Assembly: GCA_900764105.1 (NCBI GenBank)
Contig: CAAFMS010000010.1
Location: 62,001-126,000 of the forward strand
Source of the DNA: Clostridia bacterium
Lineage (GTDB): Bacteria; Bacillota; Clostridia; Christensenellales; Borkfalkiaceae
Direction of reading: 5' to 3'
DNA: 64,000 bases
Positions 1-7,436 of this stretch are shown here, in pieces. The notes below the pieces were generated by a model. The model made no database searches, was not told the origin of the DNA, and worked only from the letters and a program-made list of their open reading frames with translations. Each line of letters opens with the position of its first letter. The first letter of the stretch is position 1. The position numbers and the translations under genes were made by a program.

Positions 1-2
1 GG

Positions 3-668
3 ATAGATTACCTTGCCTACACCTTAAAAGACGTTATATCGGACGTAAAGGGCGAGTGCAAGAGATTTGACGACGAATACAGATGCGGAATTAAAATAAG
101 CGTGACGAGGGGTTACGCCGATTATATAAGAAGCGAGATAGAGGATAAAATCGCGGACGTGATAGCCGTGGGGTATAAGTACGACTGTTTCAAAAAGGGC
201 ATCGGCGGCTTTGGACTGAGCGATTTCGAGAGGGAACTTTTATACAGCGCGCTGATTGCCGCAGACATAGACGAGGACAAGAGATACGCCGTCAGAAAAA
301 TGAGAAATTTCGACGAATACGCCGTTGACGGGATATTCGAATTCAGACTTACGCCGCTTAAAAGGAAGTGGGCGGACGTGATAGGGTATATACCGACGGC
401 GTTCACGAGCGGACAGATGATGGATTTCGTAAGGTTCTTAATCGGCGAAAAACGCGGCAAAAAGGCGATAGTGGAAAACGGGAAGGTATACGACGGGAAT
501 TACAATTTATTGCAGCGGACGTTTCTGCTTCCGAAAAGCGACGAAGGGAAGATAGTTAAAGAGGTGATATTGTCGGCGAGCGGGCGGATAGAGACCGATT
601 CGATAATACCTGAAGCGGATAAGCGGTATTTAAGAGATTTTTACGGCAACAGAATGTACGAGAAATGA
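3..668 (+). CDS. ytxC: YtxC-like sporulation protein, 5'-truncated by window edge
   Basis: The frame is open from base 3, so the start lies upstream of the window; about 220 C-terminal residues are visible. The sequence is soluble, with alternating acidic and basic helices and no membrane segment. I place it in the YtxC family (putative sporulation protein, biochemical role unknown) from overall character and from context: in Bacillus and many Clostridia ytxC lies next to thrS, and thrS follows here at 5042, though a lipoprotein/regulator pair now separates them. A GTG at 102 could be misread as the start, but coding clearly continues upstream. The family call is an inference from weak similarity plus synteny. 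Confidence 0.5.
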   Translation: MDYLAYTLKDVISDVKGECKRFDDEYRCGIKISVTRGYADYIRSEIEDKIADVIAVGYKYDCFKKGIGGFGLSDFERELLYSALIAADIDEDKRYAVRKMRNFDEYAVDGIFEFRLTPLKRKWADVIGYIPTAFTSGQMMDFVRFLIGEKRGKKAIVENGKVYDGNYNLLQRTFLLPKSDEGKIVKEVILSASGRIETDSIIPEADKRYLRDFYGNRMYEK

Positions 669-760
669 CCTGTGGTTTTATAAAGACAGATTGATAAAAT
701 CAATCTTTCCCGTTTATTTATCTTGTTTTCTCTCTATTCGCCTCGATTTATTCTCATAGT

Positions 761-933
761 CTTGCTTTCCCCTCTGGGGAGAGTGGATTTTACGAGCAAA
801 GCGAGTAAAAGACGAGAGAGGTCTTGTTCGTTAAGAACATTGCGAGTATCAAACATTGTTTACGTTAATAACCTCTATCGGCTTGACTTTCATTTCATTC
901 CGTCAACCCACTTTCCCCAAAGGGGAAAGCAAG
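761..933. repeat. Dispersed inverted-repeat element, copy 1 (CTTGCTTTCCCC family)
   Basis: The left end 761-786 (CTTGCTTTCCCCTCTGGGGA then GAGTGG) is matched by its near-perfect reverse complement at 908-933, giving 26-bp terminal inverted repeats around a 121-bp core. The core carries the block TCGGCTTGACTTTCATTTCA, whose reverse complement recurs in other copies near 4750 and 17890. Related copies lie at 4724, 17790, 23747, 32952 and 44143. No ORF inside is plausible, so it looks non-autonomous. Confidence 0.75.
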
Positions 934-990
934 AAATAATAGATTTTTAGGTGGCGGAAAACAATCGAAGAAATCGAAAATAAAACGCGC

Positions 991-1025
991 AAAAAAGGAA
1001 CTGTCCGAGTAGGGCAGTTCCTTTT
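991..1025 (-). terminator. Rho-independent terminator of the lipoprotein unit
   Basis: AAGGAACTG (995-1003) pairs with CAGTTCCTT (1015-1023); read on the minus strand the stem is followed by six T. It ends the transcript of the gene at 1071 and probably the lipoprotein gene upstream. A near copy terminates the paralogous lipoprotein gene at 18107-18136. Confidence 0.8.
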
Positions 1026-1070
1026 CTGTGTTTTTATATCCCTTGCGTTTTATGGGGCAAATCGTCGTTT

Positions 1071-1556
1071 TTACGGGTTTAAAACGGTTCGGATAATGGT
1101 TACGCTTGTTTCGTAGGTGTTTTTTATAAATTCTTCGACAAATTCTATACTCTTATTGTAATCGAAATCGTTCGGTATATCTGCGTAGAGAAGTCCTAAA
1201 TAATTGTACCTGTTTGCTTTGCAATAATAATTATCGCTTGCCGAAAACGTTTTTTTAAATTCTTTATGTAAAGCCGTTCGTTTATTATACAAATCGCGGT
1301 GATTGTCGAGATAGAATTGCTTTGACTTGTTCGCATAGTCTCGGTACGGCATACAATGGCAATCGAATCTTGCGAATTTTTCTTTCGGCGAAAAATGCAA
1401 TTCGTAATGAAATTCAAGCCCTGTTTTAGCGGATAAAAGATTTAATTCGTCGTTTTCAAACTTAGTCAGATGAGTATCTTCTACGCGAGTTGTATAATCG
1501 CTCGCATACCGAATAGAAAACCCGTTGTTCCAATCAAATTTAATTAAATCATTCAT
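1071..1556 (-). CDS. Hypothetical protein, 161 aa
   Basis: A soluble 161-residue protein rich in Asn, Tyr, Phe and Lys, without signal peptide or membrane segment. I do not recognise a family. It starts 10 nt after the stop of the BspA-like lipoprotein gene and ends just before a strong terminator, so it is probably co-transcribed with that gene; the Shine-Dalgarno is weak (GGGTTAAG region), suggesting translational coupling. The C-terminal 40 residues form a helix followed by a strand-like VTIIRTV segment. Its lower GC than neighbouring housekeeping genes suggests accessory origin. The paralogous lipoprotein at 18160 has no such companion. Confidence 0.6.
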   Translation of the reverse strand: MNDLIKFDWNNGFSIRYASDYTTRVEDTHLTKFENDELNLLSAKTGLEFHYELHFSPKEKFARFDCHCMPYRDYANKSKQFYLDNHRDLYNKRTALHKEFKKTFSASDNYYCKANRYNYLGLLYADIPNDFDYNKSIEFVEEFIKNTYETSVTIIRTVLNP

Positions 1557-1566
1557 AGCTTATATC

Positions 1567-3900
1567 TTAACCCTTTTTTAGAGATGTTTTATTTTTTAGA
1601 ATTAACCATGCGCTAATGTTTTTTAATAATTTGACGGCTTCTGATTTGTTGAGTAGTGTTTCTGAAGATATAAATTGTATACTTCCCGATTCAGTATTTT
1701 CTATATACCAATTCTCTAAATTTTTAAATTCAACGGATGAAAGCAAACCACAGTCAGCAAACGCCTGACTTCCAATACATTCTACTGAGATACCAATAGT
1801 TACGCTTCTAAGAGCGGAACCTCGAAACGCTTCTTTTCCTATAAATTTTACACTATTTGGAATTATAATATTCGAGATATTACAACCTTGAAATGACCAA
1901 TCTGCAATACCTTTTGTGTTTTTCTCAAACTCTGCTGTTGTTATCGAATTGTTTATGACATCGATTACCCAATTGTCCACATAACATATGCCTTTTGATG
2001 TTCTGATCAGTTTATTGCAAGAAACAAACGCACCACCCCCTATGCTTATTACGCTGTCGGGTATGTGTAAATCTGTAAGATTTGTACAATTTTCAAATGC
2101 ACAATTTCCTATTGTTTCCATATTGTCGGAAATTGTTACACTTTTTAAGTTGGTGCAACCATCGAAAGCATAACCTCCTATACTTGTCACGCTACTCGGT
2201 ATTATTACGCTTGTAAGTTTCAGACAACCACTGAACGCATACCATCCTATACTTATTACGCTGTCGGGTATCGATACAGCCTTCATATAACTATAACCGC
2301 TAAACTGTGATCTTTTTATTTCCGTCGTTCCGTCGGGAATAACGCACGTTACGATATGATTTGCAACTTCGTTTTTGAATATTGTTCCGTCAACGTAATT
2401 GCTGTTTTCGGCAAACGTTATTTCTGCAAAACTTTCGGGAATATTGTTTACACTATCGCCGAAAAGATAGTACAACTGTTTATCGTATACGCCCGAAATT
2501 ACAAGACTTCTGAGGGAAGTACAACCTTGGAATAATTTAGCGTCGTAGTTTTCAAAACTGCCGTCGAAAGTTACCGAAGTAATCTTTGCATTGTTTCTGA
2601 ATATTCCGTCCGCAAGTTTCGTAACCGCCACGCCGTTTATGTTTGCAGGAATAATCACGTCGGTTACGCCGCCTTTAAATTTCGTCAAGGTTATTTCGCC
2701 GTTTTCTTCTGTGTACTCGAACGTGTCGGTTACGCCTTGCCATTTTGCCGAGAGAGTTATATCGGAAGCGAGGAGTACGCCGCCCTCGAACTTAACGCCG
2801 TCTTTATACCAACCTAAAAACGTACAATTTTCTCTTGTCGGAACGGGTAATCTGTACGTTGAATTGTTGTACGCGACCTTCATAGGCGCCACTTCGGCAT
2901 TTTCAAACGTTATAGTATATCTCAAAATATCCCACTCGGCGGTTAAAGTCGCTCCGCTCGTCTTTTGCCATTTGCCCGATTGCTCGTAAACGGTCTCGCC
3001 CTCTTTCCAACCGAGGAAAACGTAATGTTCTTTTGTCGGCTCGGGCAAAATATAGTCGCCGTCGTACGTTACGGTCATATCCGCTATTTCGTTGCCGCCG
3101 TTTGAGTTGAATTTTAAAGTGTATTCGTTGGCTATCCATTTCGCCTTTAACGTTACGTTTTCGGTAACGGTGTAGGCGAGGAAATTCCATTCGGTCGTCT
3201 TGACGAACCAACCGCCGAAAGTATATCCCGTTTTAGTCGGCGCGTCGGGTTCGTTCGCTTTCCTGCCGTCCGAAACTTCCTGACTTTTAACTTCGCTTCC
3301 GCCGTCCGAATCGAACGTTACGGTATATTTATCTTTTAACGCAAGTCTGCCGTTTACGAGGTCGTCGAGCCACTGTTCTTCCGTACCCTCGTATCCGTAC
3401 TTTTCTTTATATATTTCGTAAGCCGACTTTCCGTTCACGCCGTCTTTACCGTCCGAACCGTTTACGCCGTCGGAACCTTTTTCGCCCGAGTCGCCCTTGT
3501 CGCCCTTTTCACCCTGAGCCTTAACGTTCGTATCTACGCCGTCGATAAACCAGTTGCCGTTTTCGCCTATTTTGATTTCGGGCGTTTTTCCGTCAACTCC
3601 GTCTTTGCCGTCTTTGCCGTCCGAGCCGTTTACGCCGTCGGAACCTTTTTCGCCCGAGTCGCCTTTTTCGCCCTGTTCTCCCTGTTCGCCGGAGTCTCCT
3701 TTGTCTCCTTTTTCGCCTTGTTCGCCCTTTTCGCCGTTCGCTTTATAATCGGTTTTCGTTCCGTTTATGTACCAGTAGCCGTCCGAACCTATTTCAATAG
3801 TCGGGGTGTTCGATTGTCCGTCTTTACCGCAGGCGGTAAGTCCGATTGCCATGCAAAAGCACGTTAAAATCGACAAAACGATTAAAATAACCTTTTTCAT
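1567..3900 (-). CDS. BspA-like surface lipoprotein with collagen-like and InlB B-repeats (copy 1)
   Basis: A 777-residue exported lipoprotein. Residues 1-24 form a signal peptide ending in lipobox LTAC (Cys24). Then come a strand module with GSDGYWYING, a collagen-like G-X-Y tract (about 57-160, GEKG/GDKG/GSDG units), a linker with SAYEIYKEKYGY and EEQWLDDL, three InlB/Listeria-Bacteroides B-repeats (about 193-390, each with a GGW(F) or LGW turn and ending AxW), and BspA-type leucine-rich repeats (LRR_5, about 400-720, units like SIPDSVISIGWYAFSGC). Such proteins act in adhesion or host/matrix contact; that role here is inferred. A strong SD (AAGGAG) precedes ATG 3900. It is divergent from an XRE gene and its promoter contains a dyad. 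The C-terminal end differs from the paralogue at 18160. Confidence 0.9.
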   Translation of the reverse strand: MKKVILIVLSILTCFCMAIGLTACGKDGQSNTPTIEIGSDGYWYINGTKTDYKANGEKGEQGEKGDKGDSGEQGEQGEKGDSGEKGSDGVNGSDGKDGKDGVDGKTPEIKIGENGNWFIDGVDTNVKAQGEKGDKGDSGEKGSDGVNGSDGKDGVNGKSAYEIYKEKYGYEGTEEQWLDDLVNGRLALKDKYTVTFDSDGGSEVKSQEVSDGRKANEPDAPTKTGYTFGGWFVKTTEWNFLAYTVTENVTLKAKWIANEYTLKFNSNGGNEIADMTVTYDGDYILPEPTKEHYVFLGWKEGETVYEQSGKWQKTSGATLTAEWDILRYTITFENAEVAPMKVAYNNSTYRLPVPTRENCTFLGWYKDGVKFEGGVLLASDITLSAKWQGVTDTFEYTEENGEITLTKFKGGVTDVIIPANINGVAVTKLADGIFRNNAKITSVTFDGSFENYDAKLFQGCTSLRSLVISGVYDKQLYYLFGDSVNNIPESFAEITFAENSNYVDGTIFKNEVANHIVTCVIPDGTTEIKRSQFSGYSYMKAVSIPDSVISIGWYAFSGCLKLTSVIIPSSVTSIGGYAFDGCTNLKSVTISDNMETIGNCAFENCTNLTDLHIPDSVISIGGGAFVSCNKLIRTSKGICYVDNWVIDVINNSITTAEFEKNTKGIADWSFQGCNISNIIIPNSVKFIGKEAFRGSALRSVTIGISVECIGSQAFADCGLLSSVEFKNLENWYIENTESGSIQFISSETLLNKSEAVKLLKNISAWLILKNKTSLKKG

Positions 3901-3929
3901 AATATAATTCTCCTTTTGTACTCATAAAT

Positions 3930-3958
3930 ATAATATCAGGTTTTTAGACCTATGTCAA
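3930..3958 (-). promoter_or_regulatory. Promoter of lipoprotein gene 1 with dyad in the spacer
   Basis: On the minus strand a perfect -35 TTGACA (3953-3958) and a -10 TATTAT (3930-3935) are 17 nt apart. The spacer contains AGGTCTAAAAACCT (3938-3951), an AGGT...ACCT dyad, ideally placed to block RNA polymerase. Confidence 0.75.
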
Positions 3959-3970
3959 GACTTTTGACCT
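3938..3970. promoter_or_regulatory. Candidate operator for the divergent XRE regulator
   Basis: AGGTTTTTAGACCT (3938-3951) sits inside the lipoprotein promoter, and a further GACCT half-site lies at 3966-3970, ten bases before the -10 box of the XRE gene. The arrangement in a 90-bp divergent intergenic region suggests binding by the adjacent XRE protein; that is inference. Confidence 0.45.
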
Positions 3971-3979
3971 GAAACACCG

Positions 3980-3985
3980 TATAAT
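3980..3985 (+). promoter_or_regulatory. -10 box of the XRE gene, likely leaderless transcript
   Basis: TATAAT lies exactly 6 nt before the ATG at 3992, so transcription should begin at or next to the start codon. No Shine-Dalgarno and no clear -35 at 17 nt spacing are visible; the nearest TTGACC is only 10 nt upstream of the -10. Same geometry as at 36883 and 57086. Confidence 0.55.
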
Positions 3986-3991
3986 AGCCGT

Positions 3992-4204
3992 ATGAAACTG
4001 AACGAATTGGCATATATAGACATTATAAAAGGAATAATGACTGAAAAGAAATTAAGTCAGCAAAAATTTGCGGACATAATAGGAGTAAATCAGACGACGG
4101 TAAGTCAATGGTTATTAGGGCGAAAGAAGCCCGGCTACGACAGTATTTCTTTTATATGCGGAACGTTCGATATATCGCCAAACGAGTTTTTCGGCGTAGA
4201 ATAA
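3992..4204 (+). CDS. XRE-family helix-turn-helix regulator, 70 aa
   Basis: A single Cro/C1-type HTH domain fills the 70-residue protein: the scanning helix KLSQQKFADIIGV and recognition helix NQTTVSQWLLGRKKP are clear, followed by the usual closing helices ending in NEFF. It should be a DNA-binding repressor or activator acting as a dimer. It is divergently transcribed from the BspA-like lipoprotein gene, whose promoter spacer carries a dyad, so it is the obvious candidate regulator of that surface protein and of itself. ATG 3992 lacks an SD and lies 6 nt after TATAAT. A terminator follows at 4262. Confidence 0.85.
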   Translation: MKLNELAYIDIIKGIMTEKKLSQQKFADIIGVNQTTVSQWLLGRKKPGYDSISFICGTFDISPNEFFGVE

Positions 4205-4261
4205 AAATTAAAAGCGACGGGGGTAAACAAGCAAAAAAAAGGAAGGAAAACAGAACGTTGT

Positions 4262-4287
4262 CGGTTGCAAGTCGCAACCGTTTTTTT
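4262..4287 (+). terminator. Terminator after the XRE gene
   Basis: Perfect 7-bp stem CGGTTGC (4262-4268) / GCAACCG (4274-4280), 5-nt loop AAGTC, followed by seven T. Confidence 0.85.
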
Positions 4288-4359
4288 GTTGTTGAAAAGG
4301 AGAACCGATAAGGTTGTTATTCTTGTCGTAAGGTTTTTTTAAACTTCGGCGAAAATCGG

Positions 4360-4387
4360 TTGACAAATTTTTTTCTCGGTATATAAT
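4360..4387 (+). promoter_or_regulatory. Promoter of the thrS T-box transcript
   Basis: TTGACA (4360-4365), 16-nt spacer, TATAAT (4382-4387). It lies directly before the T-box leader. Confidence 0.8.
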
Positions 4388-4389
4388 AG

Positions 4390-4695
4390 TAGTTACAATA
4401 CGAAGAACGTCCGAAAAAGACAAGTAGTTGCAAAAAGGCGAGTACAGGGAGCGCGGGAGGCTGAGAGCCGCGCCTTAGCCGTTGCGTATGAAACCGCTTT
4501 TGACGGTCGGAAATCGGAAAGAACGTAAGTTTATTTATCCGAATCCGAAACGACCGACGGACAGGGCGCGCCGAGCCGCAATCGGCATAAAGAGGCTTTA
4601 ATCGAATAATCAAATAGTCGTTCGATAAGGCAAATAAGGTGGAACCGCGGAAAGATATTTTCGTCCTTAAACGTAATCGTTTAAGGGCGTTTTTT
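4390..4695 (+). ncRNA. T-box riboswitch (threonine) of thrS
   Basis: The conserved T-box sequence AAGGTGGAACCGCG is at 4636-4649, followed by an intrinsic terminator: stem CGTCCTTAAACG (4662-4673) / CGTTTAAGGGCG (4678-4689) and a T run. Upstream the leader has Stem I features, with an AGTA motif near 4440. A GAA-ACC-G context at 4491-4496 gives ACC (4493-4495), a threonine codon, as the best specifier candidate; this fits thrS downstream. Uncharged tRNA-Thr should bind ACC and stabilise the antiterminator. The specifier assignment is by eye. About 350 nt of repeat DNA separate the terminator from the thrS start. Confidence 0.9.
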
Positions 4696-4723
4696 GTATC
4701 TGTCTTGCTTTTTATTTATTTGT

Positions 4724-4912
4724 CTTGCTTTCCCCTTTGGGAAAAGTGACTTGACGGAATGAAATGAAAGTCAAGCCGATAGAGGATAAAAATGCAAAGC
4801 AATAAAAAGTAGTGATTTATTGTCCCCTTCCGTCGCTTTCAGCGACACCTTCCCCGAAGGTGACGGCAAAAGATAGATCATAATCAAGGCTTTCCCCGAT
4901 GGAGGAAGCGAG
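4724..4912. repeat. Dispersed inverted-repeat element, copy 2
   Basis: Begins CTTGCTTTCCCCTTTGGGAA and ends in GGAGGAAGCGAG. It contains TTGACGGAATGAAATGAAAG (copy 1 core, inverted) and a segment AAAAAGTAGTGATTTATTGT plus CCCCTTCCGTCGC, which is the reverse complement of material in copies at 23747 and 32952. It sits inside the transcribed 5' leader between the T-box terminator and thrS. Confidence 0.65.
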
Positions 4913-5041
4913 ACGATGCTCCTTGTAAATCTTTCTCGGAATGGAAAGCGGAAAATTGTTAAGATAAAACTATAAAAGTCGGCGTATAAGTCGATTAAAC
5001 GATATTTTTGTAAGAAATACCCGATACGGAGGTAGATATAT

Positions 5042-6949
5042 ATGAACATTAAACTTGCAGACGGAAGCGTAATGGAACTTCCCGAAGGCGCGACGGTTGC
5101 GGGGGTCGCTTCGGCTATCAGCGAAGGACTTAAAAGAAACGCTGTCGCAGGAAAGGTGAACGGTAAACTCGTTGACCTCGCTCACACGCTTGAAGAGGGG
5201 GACGAAGTGGTTATCGTCACGATGAAAGACCCCGAGGCGCTCGATATTTATCGTCACACCTGCGCCCACGTACTCGCTCAGGCGGTAAGGTCGATTTATC
5301 CCACTTGCTCGCTTGCGATAGGTCCTACGATCGAAAACGGTTTTTATTACGATATAGACTTTAAAACGCCTATTTCGACCGAAGATTTCCCCAAAATCGA
5401 AGAGGAGATGAACAGGATAATCAAAGCGAACTTCGCGATAGAGCGTTTCGAACTTCCGAGAGAAGAGGCTATCGCCCTTATGACGAAGTATAAAGAGCCG
5501 TACAAAGTTCAACTTATAAAGGACTTGCCCGAGGACAGCGTTATTTCCTTCTATAGGCAGGGCGATTTCACCGACCTTTGCAGAGGACCGCACCTTCCCT
5601 CGACGGGACTTATAAAAGCATTCAAACTCACCACTCTCGCGGGAGCGTATTGGAGAGGCGACGAGAAGAACAAGATGCTCACGAGAATTTACGGTACGGC
5701 GTTTTTTAAAAAGTCCGAAATGGAAGCGTACTTCACAATGCTCGAAGAGGCTAAAAAGAGAGACCATACGAAACTCGGCAAAGAACTCAAACTTTTCGCT
5801 CTTTTAAACGAGGGTAAAGGTTTCCCGTTCTTCCTGCCCAACGGAATGGTTCTCAAAAACAACCTCATAGATTATTGGAGAAGTATTCACAGAAGAGAGG
5901 GCTACGTCGAAGTTTCCACGCCCATTATGCTTTCGAGAACGTTGTGGGAGACCTCGGGTCACTGGGATCACTATAAAGAGAATATGTACACGACGAAAAT
6001 CGACGGCGAGGACTACGCGATTAAGCCGATGAACTGCCCCGGCGGAATGCTCATATACAAACTCGAACCGAGAAGTTACAAAGACCTTCCGATGAGGGTC
6101 GGCGAACTCGGACTCGTACACAGACACGAGAAATCGGGACAACTTCACGGACTTATGAGAGTAAGGTGCTTCACTCAGGACGACGCGCATATATTTATGA
6201 CTCCCGAGCAGATTACTCCCGAAATCAAGGGCGTAGTAAGGCTTATCGACGAGGTTTACAGCCTGTTCGGCTTCAAGTATCACGTTGAACTTTCCACTCG
6301 TCCCGACAACAGCATCGGTTCGGACGAAGATTGGGACAACGCAACGGCGGCTCTCAAAGAGGCTTTGGACGAATTGAAACTTCCTTACGTCGTAAACGAA
6401 GGCGACGGCGCGTTCTACGGACCGAAAATCGACTTCCATCTTACCGATTCGATAGGAAGAACGTGGCAATGCGGAACTATCCAACTCGACTTCCAACTTC
6501 CGCAGAGATTCAACGCCGAGTACGTCGGCGAGGACGGCGAGAAGCATCGCCCGATAATGATACACAGGGTGGTATTCGGTTCCATAGAGAGGTTTATCGG
6601 AATTTTAATCGAGCATTTCGAGGGTAAATTCCCGCTTTGGCTCTCGCCCGTACAGATTAAGATTATGGACGTGTCGGAAAAGAGCGAAGCGTACTGCAAG
6701 GAAATTTACAAGAAGATTTCCGAAGCGGGTTTACGCCCCGAAAACGACTTACGTCCCGAGAAAATCGGCAAGAAGATAAGAGAAGCGGAACTCGAAAAAG
6801 TACCCTATATGCTTGTTATCGGCGAAAAAGAGGCGGAATCGGGAGAAGTTGCGATAAGAAAGAGAGGAGTCGGCGACGTAGGCAAAATGAAACTTGAAGA
6901 CTTCATTGCGCTCGCTAAAAAGCAGGTAGAGGACAAAGAAGCGTTTTAA
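5042..6949 (+). CDS. thrS: Threonine--tRNA ligase
   Basis: Class II synthetase that charges tRNA-Thr in the cytoplasm; the 635-residue length is typical. Domain order: N-terminal TGS (1-60), editing domain with HTCAH (72-76) and CRGPHLPSTG (about 181), catalytic core with MNCPGG (Cys332 as zinc ligand), QDDAHIF and IHRVVFGSIERF (the zinc histidines, about 383 and 508), and a C-terminal anticodon-binding domain. ATG 5042 is preceded by GGAGG. Expression is controlled by the threonine T-box at 4390. A strong terminator follows at 7008, so it is monocistronic. Confidence 0.98.
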   Translation: MNIKLADGSVMELPEGATVAGVASAISEGLKRNAVAGKVNGKLVDLAHTLEEGDEVVIVTMKDPEALDIYRHTCAHVLAQAVRSIYPTCSLAIGPTIENGFYYDIDFKTPISTEDFPKIEEEMNRIIKANFAIERFELPREEAIALMTKYKEPYKVQLIKDLPEDSVISFYRQGDFTDLCRGPHLPSTGLIKAFKLTTLAGAYWRGDEKNKMLTRIYGTAFFKKSEMEAYFTMLEEAKKRDHTKLGKELKLFALLNEGKGFPFFLPNGMVLKNNLIDYWRSIHRREGYVEVSTPIMLSRTLWETSGHWDHYKENMYTTKIDGEDYAIKPMNCPGGMLIYKLEPRSYKDLPMRVGELGLVHRHEKSGQLHGLMRVRCFTQDDAHIFMTPEQITPEIKGVVRLIDEVYSLFGFKYHVELSTRPDNSIGSDEDWDNATAALKEALDELKLPYVVNEGDGAFYGPKIDFHLTDSIGRTWQCGTIQLDFQLPQRFNAEYVGEDGEKHRPIMIHRVVFGSIERFIGILIEHFEGKFPLWLSPVQIKIMDVSEKSEAYCKEIYKKISEAGLRPENDLRPEKIGKKIREAELEKVPYMLVIGEKEAESGEVAIRKRGVGDVGKMKLEDFIALAKKQVEDKEAF

Positions 6950-7007
6950 CGTTTCGGGTTGAAAACCGAACGGAAAATAACAGTAATTGAAGAAGCAATA
7001 ATTAAAT

Positions 7008-7047
7008 AAAGCCCGAGGCTTCGGCGGTCGCCGAAGCCTCGGGCTTT
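7008..7047 (+). terminator. Terminator after thrS
   Basis: Perfect 18-bp stem AAAGCCCGAGGCTTCGGC (7008-7025) / GCCGAAGCCTCGGGCTTT (7030-7047) with a 4-nt loop. Confidence 0.85.
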
Positions 7048-7049
7048 AC

Positions 7050-7430
7050 GTTTACATCGCATTCCCCGAAAGAGAAAGCAAATTTTGCGTCGTTAAAACT
7101 TAATGGGGTTTTATCGGCTATGTAAAGAAAAATATGTAGATAATCGACTTATACGCTCGCTTATCGTTAATTATTGTATAAAAAACCGTTGAGACGAAGA
7201 CTTCCGGAAACGTCCGTAATTTTTAGAATAAGGCATTCGGAATTACGTCTGGAATACCGTCTCGTTGCAAAATATCAACAATTTTATAAAAATAGTCAAT
7301 TTTCACGCAATTTTTTGTAATAAGCGGGTCAACGAAAAATTTTTCCGCTTGATTTTTTTTCGCTATTATGATATAATACACAAAAACATATACTTGATAT
7401 TGAAAATCAAGAAGTTACGAAACGAGGAGG
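7050..7430. other. Intergenic region upstream of the DUF1538 operon
   Basis: No gene seen. It holds a fragment of the CTTGCTTTCCCC repeat family (about 7060-7085), the dispersed motif TAATCGACTTATA (7141-7153), an imperfect long hairpin from GAGACG (7191) to CGTCTC (7263) with internal matching blocks TTCC/GGAA and GTAAT/ATTAC, and the operon promoter. Confidence 0.6.
7349..7377 (+). promoter_or_regulatory. Promoter of the DUF1538-PII operon
   Basis: TTGATT (7349-7354), 17-nt spacer rich in T, TATAAT (7372-7377); about 60 nt before the first start codon. Confidence 0.65.
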
Positions 7431-7436
7431 TTGCTT

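Larger units (their letters stand above)
669..1070. other. Intergenic region made of repeat DNA and a terminator
   Basis: About 400 bases between the convergent ytxC-like gene and the minus-strand gene at 1071. It holds a 173-bp inverted-repeat element (761-933) and a rho-independent terminator (991-1025). A 75-codon open frame runs through the repeat at 723-950 but has no ribosome binding site and follows the repeat sequence, so I do not call it a gene. Confidence 0.7.

Noticed and set aside
723..950. 75-codon open frame in the first repeat
   Set aside because: Runs entirely through the inverted-repeat element, has no SD and no protein-like composition.
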